64,000 nt of DNA from contig NZ_FTNI01000002.1 of NCBI RefSeq assembly GCF_900156315.1, positions 248,001-312,000 of the forward strand, given 5' to 3'. Of this stretch, positions 17,401 through 25,782 are shown piece after piece. The stretch comes from Microbispora rosea (lineage in GTDB: Bacteria; Actinomycetota; Actinomycetes; Streptosporangiales; Streptosporangiaceae). Within the stretch, counting starts at the first letter, position 1; every line of letters begins with the position of its first letter. Position numbers and translations under genes: made by a program. Below the pieces are notes generated by a model, which was not told the DNA's origin, searched no databases, and worked only from the letters and a program-made list of their open reading frames with translations.

Positions 17401-17814
17401 GCCTGGGTGGCGGACGCCGCCCATGCGCTGTGCGAGATCCGGCTGGCCCGCCACGACCCGCACGGCGCGGTGGCGGCGGCCCGGGCCGGGCTGCTGCTGG
17501 CAGCCGACGACGAGGGGCTGTGGCGCGACCTGCTCCGGGCGGCGCACGCCACCGGGGAGCCCGTCCGGCTGCGGGCGGTCGTCGACGGCCTGCTGCGCCG
17601 CGCCACCTCCCACCCGTACGGCGGGGGGATGGCGCCGGAGACGGAGGCGCTCATCGACGAGCTGCTGCCCGACTGGCGCAGGACCGTCTCCCCGGATCTC
17701 AGGAACCCTGCCGTCAGGAACCCTGGCCTCGGAAACCCCGGCCTCAGGAGCTCGGCCCTCACGAATTCGGACCCCGGAAACCCGGCGGACCTCAGAACCT
17801 CACGTCTCGCCTGA
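14458..17814 (+). CDS. LysM-domain, BTAD-containing transmembrane protein
   Basis: 1118 residues. Three membrane helices lie in the first about 180 residues. A LysM domain follows (about 205-280: VYVVQPP ... SLWEIAEKCLGDGRRYPEIYRLNQHK ... WVLDMP), able to bind peptidoglycan. Then come a long Pro/Thr/Arg-rich linker with an 18-nt repeat, a further helix (about 465-485), a soluble middle domain, and a C-terminal bacterial transcriptional activation domain (BTAD, about 815-1090) with a trans-reg-C-like portion. This LysM-BTAD design closes many actinobacterial Tad operons and may couple envelope state to pilus or gene control. The final 30 residues are a degenerate 15-nt repeat. GTG start in GTGA overlap. 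Confidence 0.85.
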   Translation: MTGTRPPGGRREEFDRESRRGPRPRPEGMPSVLGPQRAPEHWHDDRHRPVRLRSRRTAGDVLAGLGALVALVGLVGGVPYALLRLAGPPITGDLLNADLFTSQVGPETITAILILLVWLAWLQLFLCVVVEVYAALRRVGMPARVPLSGGTQALANRLVSAVLLLFTAAAVAVPIARAGAPAAIRPQVAALSAPVPQAEVERPALHAREVKKVYVVQPPHGRHHESLWEIAEKCLGDGRRYPEIYRLNQHKEQPDGSRLHMADLIRPGWVLDMPDDARNVHVVPVDEDRPETLKEHRHAPAELDGDTRYAGGDATGGDVHTDRHTTEDRRTTEDRRATPDPRPTAGSHTGSGAEGTTGTEGDTTRPDGSGDQRPGEAGRSGDTGQERGRVTPEPGKPGIVLPPPAMPQDTPSKPGGRTGEVKDTPATARTTPSPRPVIITTTVQPAIAPAEAGHHTADERQGGPVLADYLAASSLAAAGLLAMLGRRRREQLWRRAFGRRIARPRGDAAEAEVAIRLGADAPGSRMLDIGLRLLGRLLADADRRPPTIYAVHLSNRGLDLWIHPAEQDAPEPWETCDDGQVWRLPAHEGRRIDEQVLAGVPAPYPGLVSIGTGQGGRVLVDLEAAHGVIAITGAHTVAALSALAVELATNRWSDRMRITLVGFGEELTLLAPERISTAGSLAEVLPEFEERARHDGDVLTGRVHSRVADPAYTPHYLLSAIRPDEDEARRLALLGKGTRTASGFVIAGEVPHATWTWEVTDDGRARVDALGLDIEAHLLPRRHYDAVIGLFRTARQQEGEPLTPVVERLSEEPPSIEVRILGPIEISPVNPLEEGRAALAHELVVYLATHPDGVHPAVLTGVLWPRGVQLAVRDATIARVAEWLGRDSEGRPHLFLDRSGRLRLGPEIRTDWRLFQDLVRQAGEWADTAGPTGGKSGGRSGDMETDLLERALALVRGPMLNGRPPDRYAWLAADPLEYDVTAWVADAAHALCEIRLARHDPHGAVAAARAGLLLAADDEGLWRDLLRAAHATGEPVRLRAVVDGLLRRATSHPYGGGMAPETEALIDELLPDWRRTVSPDLRNPAVRNPGLGNPGLRSSALTNSDPGNPADLRTSRLA
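15421..15474. repeat. 18-nt coding tandem repeat, three copies
   Basis: Three 18-nt units encoding DRHTTE, DRRTTE and DRRATP, followed by a decayed fourth (15475-15492, DPRPTA), in the linker of the LysM-BTAD protein. Confidence 0.85.
17701..17790. repeat. 15-nt coding tandem repeat, six degenerate units
   Basis: Six 15-nt units encode RNPAV, RNPGL, GNPGL, RSSAL, TNSDP and GNPAD at the extreme C-terminus of the LysM-BTAD protein, after the BTAD domain ends. Confidence 0.8.
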
Positions 17815-17956
17815 TCGGAGCCCAATGCCAGGGACGTCCACCTCCGAATCATGCCGATCCACGCATAGCGCTGGCTCACCCCCCACGGCCGTTCCTAGGT
17901 TGGCAGCGGCGGGGGTGACAGCGGCGGGAGATCGCGTACTGCGGAGGATCCCGGTG

Positions 17957-18658
17957 ATGCGTCCAGGACTCGCCCCGGCGGCACCGCCCGCCTCGGCCCG
18001 CACGCTGCGCTGGGCCTGCACACCGCTCCTGGCGGCCTGCGCACTGCTCGTCTCGGCGTGCGCCGCGCCGGACGCCGACCGCGGCTTCACTCCGGGCGGC
18101 GGCATGGAGCCGGCCGCGGTGACGGCCTCGGAGACGCCGGGCCCGCAGCCGGGCACCGAGACGGTCACGGCGGCGCCGGGACTGACGATCGAGATCGAGT
18201 GGCCGCTCGAACCCGACCCGAAGCGGTCGGCCGTGATCAAGGCGTTCGCCGGTGACTTCACGGCGCAGTGGCGGGCCGTCGGCACCTCCGGCCGGGACCG
18301 CTCGTACGTGAAGGGGATCGACGCCGAGTCGTCCGCCTACATGGAGTCCGTCACCTGGGTGCAGGGGTTCCTCAAGGACGGGCAGTCGGCCCGGGGCGTG
18401 GCCAGGCTCTACGCCCTGCGGGTGCCTTCCGTCATGGGGCGCGGGGCGGAGGCCGACGGCTGCGTCGACCTGACCGGCGTGCGGCTGACCGACCGAGAGG
18501 GCACCCCGCTGGCCCGTCAGCCCGCCTGGCTCAAGCGCCCGCGGGCGGTCTTCCTGCAGACCGCCGGCCTGGGGCAGGGCGACGACGGCGTCTGGCGGAT
18601 CCGGCTCTACCGCCATGCGGACTATCCGGACGAGCGCGCGAAGGAGTGCCTGCGATGA
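17957..18658 (+). CDS. secreted lipoprotein, function unknown
   Basis: 233 residues. The signal peptide carries a lipobox VSAC with the acylated Cys at residue 35. Behind it are a Thr/Pro-rich linker and a compact domain containing GDFTAQWRAVGTSGRDRSYV and several conserved-looking aromatic residues. No recognised catalytic motif. A GGAGGA ribosome site sits 8 nt before the ATG at 17957; the in-frame GTG one codon earlier is possible. It overlaps the next gene as ATGA, so the two products are made together, and the pair follows the Tad operon in the same direction after 142 bp, suggesting an accessory surface function. Confidence 0.75.
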   Translation: MRPGLAPAAPPASARTLRWACTPLLAACALLVSACAAPDADRGFTPGGGMEPAAVTASETPGPQPGTETVTAAPGLTIEIEWPLEPDPKRSAVIKAFAGDFTAQWRAVGTSGRDRSYVKGIDAESSAYMESVTWVQGFLKDGQSARGVARLYALRVPSVMGRGAEADGCVDLTGVRLTDREGTPLARQPAWLKRPRAVFLQTAGLGQGDDGVWRIRLYRHADYPDERAKECLR

Positions 18659-19620
18659 GGGCCATTGCTGTGACGTCCCTGCTGGCGGGGGCTCTGCTCG
18701 CGCTGTGCGCGCCACCCGCCGCCGCCGACCCGGACGTCGGCGCGCACGGCGAGGCGTTCCAGAAGGGCAACACGGCCGGCGTCAAGCTGACCAACTCCAA
18801 GATCGGGCTGTCCGGCAACGGGCTCGGCGGCAAGAGCGACGGCTACCGGATGCCCCGCCCCTGCTGGTACGAGCCGAACTCGTCGGCCGACGACATGCGC
18901 AACCTCCAGGCGCAGCAGAAGAAGCAGGCGGTGGAGGCGGGGCTGGACTACGACGTCGATCTCGACAGGTTCGGCGACAAGATCGGCGACAAGGGCCAGT
19001 GGTGGGGCGTCGCCTACGACGCCGGCAACCCGGACGGACCCTCGTGCGCCGCCGGACTGGAGCCGCTCGTCTGGGTGCCGGAAGGGACCGTCCCCGCCGG
19101 AGGCATCACGCTGGAGCAGCTCATGCAGATCGCCCGGGCCGCGCTGACCGTCCCGGAGCCGAAGATCAAGCTGAGCCCGGACGCCAAGAGCTACGTCAAT
19201 CTGGGGACGTGGGTGTGGCTGGACGGAGCCGAGGCCGCCCCCCGGTCCGTCACCGCCACCCTGCCGGGCGTCATGTCCGCCACCGTCACGGCGACGCCGG
19301 ACCACCTGGAGATCGATGCCGGCACCAAGGACGACAAGCGCGCCACCGTGTTCACCGCGGGATGCGGCACCACCGGCAAGCCGTACGTGAAGGGCGCCGA
19401 CGAGGACGGGACGAAGGAACCGGAGTGCGGCGTCGTCTACCGGCACTCCTCCGTCGACCTGCCGGGCAAGGTCTACACGCTCACCGTGACGAGCGTCTGG
19501 ACCGTCGCCGGCAACGGCAACCAGGGCGGCGAGGCCGTCCCGTTCGCGTACGACCCGATCCAGGTCTCGGCGACCAGGGACGTGCCCGTCGGCGAGGTCC
19601 AGAGCATCGTCAAGCAGTGA
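18655..19620 (+). CDS. secreted protein, function unknown
   Basis: 321 residues with a Sec signal peptide (cleavage predicted after PPAAA near residue 24) and no membrane anchor after it. The mature protein has six cysteines (CWYEPNSS, SCAAG, AGCGT and ECGV contexts) and Gly-rich, Trp-rich stretches such as KGQWWGVAYDAG. Similar secreted proteins follow Tad loci in other actinobacteria, but no family name is certain. Coupled to the preceding lipoprotein by an ATGA overlap. Seven perfect 11-nt repeats follow immediately after its stop codon. Confidence 0.72.
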   Translation: MRAIAVTSLLAGALLALCAPPAAADPDVGAHGEAFQKGNTAGVKLTNSKIGLSGNGLGGKSDGYRMPRPCWYEPNSSADDMRNLQAQQKKQAVEAGLDYDVDLDRFGDKIGDKGQWWGVAYDAGNPDGPSCAAGLEPLVWVPEGTVPAGGITLEQLMQIARAALTVPEPKIKLSPDAKSYVNLGTWVWLDGAEAAPRSVTATLPGVMSATVTATPDHLEIDAGTKDDKRATVFTAGCGTTGKPYVKGADEDGTKEPECGVVYRHSSVDLPGKVYTLTVTSVWTVAGNGNQGGEAVPFAYDPIQVSATRDVPVGEVQSIVKQ

Positions 19621-19697
19621 CCCGCCCCGGACCCGCCCCGGACCCGCCCCGGACCCGCCCCGGACCCGCCCCGGACCCGCCCCGGACCCGCCCCGGA
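19621..19697. repeat. 11-nt tandem repeat, seven perfect copies
   Basis: CCCGCCCCGGA is repeated seven times without a mismatch, starting at the base after the stop codon of the secreted-protein gene and ending 20 bp before the convergent repair-gene stop. It is non-coding, with about one helical turn per unit. Confidence 0.97.
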
Positions 19698-19717
19698 CGT
19701 CGGCCCCGGCGAGCAGG

Positions 19718-20212
19718 TCAGGCGCGGGACTCGTGGGCGACCAGCCATTCCTTGACCGGCGTGCCGTAGTAGTAACTGCCGTAACCGCCGGTCGAGGGCA
19801 CCACGCGGTGGCACGGCACGAACGGCGCGATCAGGTTCTGCGCGCAGGCCGACCCCGCGGCCCGCGCGGCCGTCCTGGGCAGCCCCGCCTTCTCCGCCAG
19901 CTGCCCGTACGACACGGTGGTCCCGGCGGGCACGGCACGCAGCGCCTCGTACAGGCGCTGCCTCGTGGGGGTGCCCGGCTGCTCGACGGGGATCCGGTCG
20001 AGCGCGCCGACCTTCCCGTCGAGGTACTCCCGCACGGCCTCGGCCGCGTCGCCGAGATCGCCCTCCCGCAGGGGAAGCGCCCGCAGGGACGGCGAGAGCC
20101 TGGCGAACATCTCCAGGGGGTCGGCGGTGAAACCGGCCGCGACGAGCACGCCGCCGCGGGCGAGCAGAGCGAGGGGGCCCACCGGGGTGGGCACGGTCTG
20201 CGTGATGATCAT
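19718..20212 (-). CDS. ogt: methylated-DNA--protein-cysteine methyltransferase
   Basis: 164 residues. Transfers the methyl group from O6-methylguanine to its own cysteine in the motif PCHRVV, followed by GGYGSYYYG in the place of the usual substrate-loop GGYRGG. The helix-turn-helix region TVSYGQLAEKAGLPRTAARA contributes the DNA-flipping arginine. Length is normal. The ATG at 20212 overlaps the stop of the upstream AdaA/AlkA gene (ATGA), so sensor, glycosylase and methyltransferase are made from one message. Confidence 0.95.
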   Translation of the reverse strand: MIITQTVPTPVGPLALLARGGVLVAAGFTADPLEMFARLSPSLRALPLREGDLGDAAEAVREYLDGKVGALDRIPVEQPGTPTRQRLYEALRAVPAGTTVSYGQLAEKAGLPRTAARAAGSACAQNLIAPFVPCHRVVPSTGGYGSYYYGTPVKEWLVAHESRA

Positions 20213-21729
20213 TTGTTGCGTCCTTGTGGTGTGGTGTCCGGATCGCCGGAGGTGTGGCTCCACAGGTGGAGCGCGGCGTACGCCCGCCAGGGCCGCCATC
20301 GCTCGGCCTCGTCCGCGGCGATGCCGAGCCGTTCCATCGTCCTGCGCAGCACGAGGTCGCCCTCGGGCCACGCGTCCGGGTCGCGCAGCGCGCGCAGCGC
20401 GATGTAGCCGGCCGTCCACGGGCCGATGCCGGGGATCTCCAGCAGCCTGGCCGTGGTGTCGGCCGGGTCGTCCGCGCCGTCGAGGTCGATCGTGCCGGAT
20501 GCCACCGCCTCGGCCAGCGCCCTGATCGTGGCGACCCTGCGGGTGGTGAGCCCGAGGCCGTCCAGGTCGGCGGCGGCGAGCCGGTCGGCCGTGGGAAACA
20601 GCGACGGCACCTGACCGGCCGCGGCGTCGAGGTTCCCGTCGACGGAGCCGTCCGGTACGGCGGGCAGCCCGGCCCGGGCGGCGATGCGGCCGAGCAGGGT
20701 GCGGGCCCCGGCCACCGAGATCTGCTGCCCGACGACCGCCCGGACCGCCAGTTCGAACCCGTCGTACGCTCCCGGCACGCGCAGCCCGGGATGGGCCGCG
20801 ACCAGCGGCCCGAGCGACGTCGCACCGAGGATCTCCCGCACCGCGCCGGGGTCGGCGTCGAGGTCGAGCAGGCGGCGGCAGCGGGCGACCAGCCGGGAGA
20901 GCAGGTGCGTCTCTGTGGTCCGCACCGTGAGCCGGATGTGACCGGTCGCGGGCCGCAGCGTGATCGAGCCGCCCGGCACGGCCCGCGTGTAGGCCGTCAC
21001 GTCGTCCCCCGACCGGCAGACCGCCTCCACCGAGGGAATCGCCCGGGCGGCGAGGAACCGCAGCACCGACTGCGCGTCGTAGGGCTCCCGGTGGCCGAGC
21101 CGCAGGGTCAGCCCGGTCGTGAGGGCGACCGGACTTCCCTTCTCGTGCATCGGCCCGTTGGTCCTGCGCAGCTCTCCCGGCGCGAAGCCGTACGACTCCT
21201 TCATAGCCGCGTTGAACTGGCGTACGCTGCCGAACCCGGCGGCGAACGCGACATCGGTGATCGGCAGGGTGGTCTCGGTGAGCAGTTGCTTGGCGAGCAG
21301 CAGCCGCCGGGTGCGGGCGACGGCGAGCGGCCCGGTGCCGAGCTCGGCGGCGAACAGGCGGTGCAGATGCCGCTCGGTCACGTGGAGGCGGCGGGCCAGC
21401 CCGGCGACGCCGGACTCGTCGGCCACCCCGTCGTCGATCAGCCGCAGCGCGCGTCCGACCAGGTCGGCGCGGACGTCCCAGCCGGGGTCGCCGGGGCTGA
21501 GCTCCGGACGGCAGCGGCGGCAGGGCCGGAAGCCGGCGGCCTCGGCCGCGGCGGCGTGGCGGTAGAAGCGGACGTTGCCCCGTGCGGGGGTGCGGGCGGG
21601 ACAGATCGGGCGGCAGTAGATGCCGGTGGTGGTGACAGCCGTGTAGAAACGCCCGTCGAAGCGGGAGTCCCGCGCGGAGACGGCGAGGTAGCACGCGTCG
21701 AAGTCGAGCTGTCGTGTGGTCACGCACAC
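20209..21729 (-). CDS. AdaA/AlkA fusion: methylation-sensing regulator and 3-methyladenine glycosylase
   Basis: 506 residues with three parts. Residues about 1-80: Ada-type zinc domain with paired cysteines (YCRPICPAR and RPCRRCRPE) that accepts methyl groups from phosphotriesters. About 90-185: AraC-type double HTH that activates repair genes once methylated. About 200-490: AlkA N-terminal domain and HhH-GPD glycosylase with GIGPWTAGYIALRAL and catalytic Asp in WPEGDLVLR. This fusion replaces separate Ada and AlkA proteins in many actinobacteria. The GTG at 21729 is used here; a second in-frame GTG two codons later is equally possible. It forms an operon with ogt. Confidence 0.93.
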   Translation of the reverse strand: MCVTTRQLDFDACYLAVSARDSRFDGRFYTAVTTTGIYCRPICPARTPARGNVRFYRHAAAAEAAGFRPCRRCRPELSPGDPGWDVRADLVGRALRLIDDGVADESGVAGLARRLHVTERHLHRLFAAELGTGPLAVARTRRLLLAKQLLTETTLPITDVAFAAGFGSVRQFNAAMKESYGFAPGELRRTNGPMHEKGSPVALTTGLTLRLGHREPYDAQSVLRFLAARAIPSVEAVCRSGDDVTAYTRAVPGGSITLRPATGHIRLTVRTTETHLLSRLVARCRRLLDLDADPGAVREILGATSLGPLVAAHPGLRVPGAYDGFELAVRAVVGQQISVAGARTLLGRIAARAGLPAVPDGSVDGNLDAAAGQVPSLFPTADRLAAADLDGLGLTTRRVATIRALAEAVASGTIDLDGADDPADTTARLLEIPGIGPWTAGYIALRALRDPDAWPEGDLVLRRTMERLGIAADEAERWRPWRAYAALHLWSHTSGDPDTTPQGRNK

Positions 21730-21892
21730 GACGTTATGCGCTGGCCACCGATGCGGGCTGGCGGAAATCGGACGCGGCCGTCAGAGCGCCCCGACAGCGC
21801 GGAGGGGGCTCGCGCGAGACCGGGCACGGGAGCGCGTCCTGTGCCGGGAGTGCTCCCGCGCGAGGCCGGACGCCGGACCGGAAGGCCTGACG

Positions 21893-22831
21893 TCACTTGC
21901 TGGAGATGCCGACCCCGAGGTCGAACTCGCGGTAGACCCGGGCCCAGAAACCGTCGCGCAGCCACACGCGCGCCTCCGGGTAGGGCCGCAGGGAGTGACC
22001 GAGCTCCTTCTCAGCCTCGATCAGCAGCTCGGTGTCGATCACCGTGGGCAGCAACGGGCCCGGCAGCAGATCGCGGATGTTGTCCCGGCCGCGGGTCAGT
22101 ATCCACTTCTGCGCCACGTGCTCGCCGACCTCCTCCACGCGGGGCCGGCCCGGGCCCAGCTTGGCGACCTGGCCGACGGGCGACTTCGGCGGCATCGGCT
22201 TGACCGTGCGGCCCGCGAAGACCTGCGCGGGCGACGGCGTGGGCGGCACGGGCACGGGCACCGGCGCGCGGGTGAAGAACGGACGCAGGAAGTCGGCGCT
22301 CAATATCTCGACAGTGTCCGATTCCCAGACGAGCCGCTCGGCCTGGTTGGTCCCGAACGGCGGCTCGACCCCCCACAGGTGGATGCGCACGCCGTACGCC
22401 TGCGCGGCCTCAACGGCGGGCACCATGTCCTCGTCCCCGGCGATCAGCACGGTGTCGCTCACGGCGTGATGGCGGGCGAGGGCCTCGAGGTCGCTGCGGA
22501 TCTGGGCGTCCACCCCCTTCTGCTGGCCACGGGCGTTCAGGTTGCCCAGCCTCACCTTGACCCAGGGCAGCTGGGCGATCACACGCTGGTCCACCGTGGG
22601 CACGCGGTCACGGGCGGCGTCGTACCAGTAGACGCGCAGCAGCTCACCCGGGATGCGCTCGAGCGCGTGCTTCTGGAGCGCCTGGATCAGCTCGTCCGCG
22701 GCGACGCGGTACTCCTTACGCTCCTTGGCGGCTAAGAGAACTTCACCGGCGGCCGCGTAAAGGTAACCGACGTCCACGAGAACGGCATACTTTGCGGCAA
22801 TGCCATGTGCGCTGAAGTCCGGGATGGCCAT
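21893..22831 (-). CDS. NYN/PIN-fold ribonuclease-like protein
   Basis: 312 residues. The N-terminal NYN domain carries the acidic metal-binding residues: VLVDVGYLY, KGVDAQIRSDLEALA and LIAGDEDMVP. It is therefore a candidate RNA endonuclease of the PIN/NYN class. A Pro-rich linker (about 205-225) leads to a C-terminal basic region (about 240-312) that may bind RNA. Target unknown. A GGAGGAC ribosome site precedes the ATG at 22831. It stands alone between convergent or tandem neighbours on the same strand. Confidence 0.85.
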   Translation of the reverse strand: MAIPDFSAHGIAAKYAVLVDVGYLYAAAGEVLLAAKERKEYRVAADELIQALQKHALERIPGELLRVYWYDAARDRVPTVDQRVIAQLPWVKVRLGNLNARGQQKGVDAQIRSDLEALARHHAVSDTVLIAGDEDMVPAVEAAQAYGVRIHLWGVEPPFGTNQAERLVWESDTVEILSADFLRPFFTRAPVPVPVPPTPSPAQVFAGRTVKPMPPKSPVGQVAKLGPGRPRVEEVGEHVAQKWILTRGRDNIRDLLPGPLLPTVIDTELLIEAEKELGHSLRPYPEARVWLRDGFWARVYREFDLGVGISSK

Positions 22832-22866
22832 GGTGTCCTCCAGGACTCGTCACTAGTTGATCGGCT

Positions 22867-22895
22867 GACTATATTCCCCCGCTTTCTAGATAGTC
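22867..22895. promoter_or_regulatory. inverted repeat and -10-like element upstream of NYN gene
   Basis: GACTAT (22867-22872) and ATAGTC (22890-22895) are perfect complements separated by 17 nt, and a minus-strand TATAGT (22873-22868) lies at a distance suitable as a -10 box for the NYN gene. Promoter or operator status is inferred. Confidence 0.35.
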
Positions 22896-22974
22896 CCAAC
22901 TCTTGAGCCAGTTGACACCCTGTTCCGGCGATGTAATCGGTCCGTAGTCGTCGCCGATGGCGTCGAAAGACGTC

Positions 22975-23211
22975 TCACCCGCCGGGGAAGAAGGCCCCAC
23001 GCCAGGCTCCCGGGCCGTGCGGGAGACCCACCCGCAGCCGATGTGCCGGATTTCTCCAGTTTCCCGGGCTTGATCGCGGTGCCGCCGGCCGGGCGGCGCC
23101 CGCCGCCGCCCGTGCCGCCGTTTGGGCCGCCAGCGCGGCGACGAGCGCTGCGGTCTCCTCAGGGGTGGCGTCCCCCCGGACAATGCTGAGAAACGGCTCG
23201 CGGCTGCTCAC
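22975..23211 (-). CDS. accE: acyl-CoA carboxylase epsilon subunit
   Basis: 78-residue small subunit typical of actinobacterial acyl-CoA carboxylases. The conserved start [19 protein letters not shown] and the C-terminal [13 protein letters not shown] match the family; the middle is Ala/Pro-rich. It strengthens assembly of the alpha and beta subunits. The GTG at 23211 overlaps the beta-subunit stop (GTGA), so production is coupled. The biotinylated alpha subunit is not in the window. Confidence 0.88.
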   Translation of the reverse strand: MSSREPFLSIVRGDATPEETAALVAALAAQTAARAAAGAARPAAPRSSPGNWRNPAHRLRVGLPHGPGAWRGAFFPGG

Positions 23212-24797
23212 AGTGGAATGTTCCCGTGCTTTTTCGGGGGCAGCGAGGCCCGCTTGTTACGGAGGGCGCGCAGCGCGCGGACGACCTGGACCCGGGTGTC
23301 CGAGGGCCGGATGACCGCGTCCACATAGCCGCGCTCGGCGGCGAGATACGGATTGGCCAGCGTGTCCTCATACTCGCTGATGAAACGGGCCCGCGCGGCG
23401 TCCGGCTCGTCGGCGGCGGCCAGTTCCCGCCGATAGAGGATGTTGACCGCCCCCTGGGCTCCCATCACGGCGATCTGGGCGGTGGGCCAGGCCAGGTTGA
23501 CGTCCGCGCCGAGGTGCTTGGACCCCATGACGTCGTACGCCCCGCCGTACGCCTTGCGGGTGATGACGGTGACCAGCGGGACGGTCGCCTCGGCGTAGGC
23601 GTAGAGCAGCTTGGCGCCGCGCCGGATGATGCCGTTCCACTCCTGGCCGGTGCCCGGAAGGAAGCCCGGCACGTCGACGAAGGTCAGCACCGGGATGTTG
23701 AAGGCGTCGCAGGTGCGCACGAACCGGGCGGCCTTCTCGGAGGCGTCGATGTCGAGCGTGCCGGCGAAGCTCATCGGCTGGTTGGCGACGACGCCCACCG
23801 AACGCCCCTCGACCCGGCCGAAGCCGACGACGATGTTGGGCGCGAACCCCGCGTGGACCTCCAGGAACTCGCCGTCGTCGAGGACGTGCTCGATGACCGT
23901 GTGCATGTCGTACGGCTGGTTGGCCGAGTCGGGGATGAGCGTGTCGAGCTCGCGGTCCTCGTCGGTCGTCTCCAGGTCCGCCTCGACGTCGAAGGCGGGC
24001 GGATCGTCCATGTTGTTGGACGGCAGATACGACAGCAGCGCCCTGGCGAAGTCGAGGCAGTCCTGCTCGTCGGAGGCCTCGTAGTGGGCGACGCCGGAGC
24101 GCGAGTTGTGCGTGTGCGCGCCGCCCAGCTCCTCGAACGTCACCTCCTCGCCGGTGACGGTCTTGATGACGTCCGGCCCGGTGATGAACATGTGCGACTT
24201 CTCCTGCACCATCAGGACGAAGTCGGTCAGCGCGGGGGAGTACACGGCGCCGCCCGCGCACGGGCCCATGATCAGCGAGATCTGCGGGACCACGCCGGAG
24301 GCGTGCACGTTGCGCTTGAAGATCTCGGCGTACAGGCCGAGGGAGACCACGCCCTCCTGGATGCGCGCCCCGCCCGAGTCGTTGATGCCGATCACCGGGC
24401 AGCCGGTCTTGAGCGCGTGGTCCATGACCTTGACGATCTTCTCGCCGAAGACCTCGCCGAGCGAGCCGCCGAACACAGTGAAGTCCTGCGCGAACACCGC
24501 GACCGGCCGCCCGTCCACCGTGCCGTACCCGGTGACGACCCCGTCGCCGTACGGGCGCTCGCGATCGAGGCCGAAGGCGGTGGCCCGGTGCCTGGCCAGC
24601 TCGTCGAACTCGACGAAGGAGCCCTCGTCGAGGAAGGCCGCCAGCCGCTCGCGGGCCGTCATCTTGCCCTTGGCGTGCTGCTTCTCCACCGACCGCTGAG
24701 AGCCGGCGTGGGCCGCCTCGCGCCGGCGGCGCTCCAGGTCGGCGATCTTGCCGGCGGTGGTGTGGATATCGATCTCGGGGGCGTGTTCGGCGCTCAT
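23208..24797 (-). CDS. pccB: propionyl/acyl-CoA carboxylase beta subunit (carboxyltransferase)
   Basis: 529-residue carboxyltransferase of the PccB/AccD type. It moves CO2 from carboxybiotin to propionyl-CoA (and possibly acetyl- or butyryl-CoA), giving methylmalonyl-CoA for fatty-acid and polyketide extension. Both crotonase-fold halves are complete, with oxyanion-hole segments [13 protein letters not shown] and [14 protein letters not shown] in the N-half and [19 protein letters not shown] and [13 protein letters not shown] in the C-half. Length is usual. ATG start at 24797. It forms a two-gene operon with accE. A biotin protein ligase lies about 10 kb away at 34565 and would modify the missing alpha subunit. 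Confidence 0.95.
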   Translation of the reverse strand: MSAEHAPEIDIHTTAGKIADLERRRREAAHAGSQRSVEKQHAKGKMTARERLAAFLDEGSFVEFDELARHRATAFGLDRERPYGDGVVTGYGTVDGRPVAVFAQDFTVFGGSLGEVFGEKIVKVMDHALKTGCPVIGINDSGGARIQEGVVSLGLYAEIFKRNVHASGVVPQISLIMGPCAGGAVYSPALTDFVLMVQEKSHMFITGPDVIKTVTGEEVTFEELGGAHTHNSRSGVAHYEASDEQDCLDFARALLSYLPSNNMDDPPAFDVEADLETTDEDRELDTLIPDSANQPYDMHTVIEHVLDDGEFLEVHAGFAPNIVVGFGRVEGRSVGVVANQPMSFAGTLDIDASEKAARFVRTCDAFNIPVLTFVDVPGFLPGTGQEWNGIIRRGAKLLYAYAEATVPLVTVITRKAYGGAYDVMGSKHLGADVNLAWPTAQIAVMGAQGAVNILYRRELAAADEPDAARARFISEYEDTLANPYLAAERGYVDAVIRPSDTRVQVVRALRALRNKRASLPPKKHGNIPL

Positions 24798-25020
24798 CGC
24801 CCGCTCACCGTTCCTCGTATGCTCAGCGGCCCTCGGGTCCCGAACGCCGCTCCGGGTCGCGTCGAATCCATGGCCGACAGGGTAACCAGACCGGCGTCGC
24901 GCGGTCGCTCCGGGTCGCGCTCACCGGGATCGCATTTGGCCGGGCGGGAACTCCCCGCAGGAACGCGGCTCGCATGCCGTTCGTTCGGCTTTACGACGGC
25001 TTTATACGAGTGGGGGCTCC

Positions 25021-25782
25021 ATGACGGATGCCGTACGCACGCAGGGGTTGTACAAGCGCTTCGGACACCAGACGGCGGTCGGCGGGGTCGACCTGGTCGT
25101 GCCGAGGGGCAGCTTCACCGGGCTGGTCGGTCCCAACGGCGCGGGCAAGACGACCACGCTGAGCATGATCACCGGGCTGCTGCGGCCGGACGGCGGGCGG
25201 ATCGAGATCGACGGCCACGACGTGTGGGCCGACCCCGTCAGCGTCAAGGCGCGCATCGGCGTGCTGCCCGAGGGCCTGCGGCTGTTCGAACGGCTGTCCG
25301 GCCGCGAACTGCTGATGTACGGCGGCCAGCTGCGCGGCATCCCCATCGACGAGGTCGGCAGGCGCGCCGACGAGCTGCTCAGGGTCATGGACCTGGTCGA
25401 GGCGCAGGACAAGCTGGTGGTCGACTACTCCACCGGCATGCGCAAGAAGATCGGCCTCGCGGCGGCGCTGCTGCACAACCCGGGCGTGCTGTTCCTCGAC
25501 GAGCCGTTCGAGGGCGTCGACCCCGTCTCCGCCAACACGCTGATCGAGGTGCTGCGCAGATACACCGCCTCGGGCTCCACCGTCGTCTTCTCCAGCCATG
25601 TGATGGACCTGGTCGAGCGGCTGTGCGACTGGGTGTCGGTGATGAACCGGGGCCTCGTCGTCGCGCAGGGCCCGCTCGACGACGTGCGGCGGGGCCGCAC
25701 GCTCAACGAGGCGTTCCTCGACCTCGTCGGCGCGCGCGGCAACGGGGAGGAGGGCCTGTCGTGGCTCGGGTCGCCGGCATGA
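25021..25782 (+). CDS. ABC transporter ATP-binding protein
   Basis: 253 residues of ABC-2-type exporter ATPase. Walker A GPNGAGKTT, signature YSTGMRKKIGLAAALL (a Thr-Gly variant of the LSGGQ loop), Walker B VLFLDEPFEGVDP and switch His in FSSHVMDLVERL are all present. It works with the permease encoded next. The permease start lies inside the end of this gene, so the two are translationally coupled. Cargo is unknown; the pair resembles exporters of lipids, drugs or peptides in actinobacteria. Confidence 0.92.
   Translation: MTDAVRTQGLYKRFGHQTAVGGVDLVVPRGSFTGLVGPNGAGKTTTLSMITGLLRPDGGRIEIDGHDVWADPVSVKARIGVLPEGLRLFERLSGRELLMYGGQLRGIPIDEVGRRADELLRVMDLVEAQDKLVVDYSTGMRKKIGLAAALLHNPGVLFLDEPFEGVDPVSANTLIEVLRRYTASGSTVVFSSHVMDLVERLCDWVSVMNRGLVVAQGPLDDVRRGRTLNEAFLDLVGARGNGEEGLSWLGSPA

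Noticed and set aside
23226-25760. Long open frame in phase with the ABC permease and antisense to pccB
   Set aside because: It covers the complementary strand of pccB; the permease begins at 25761 or 25779.
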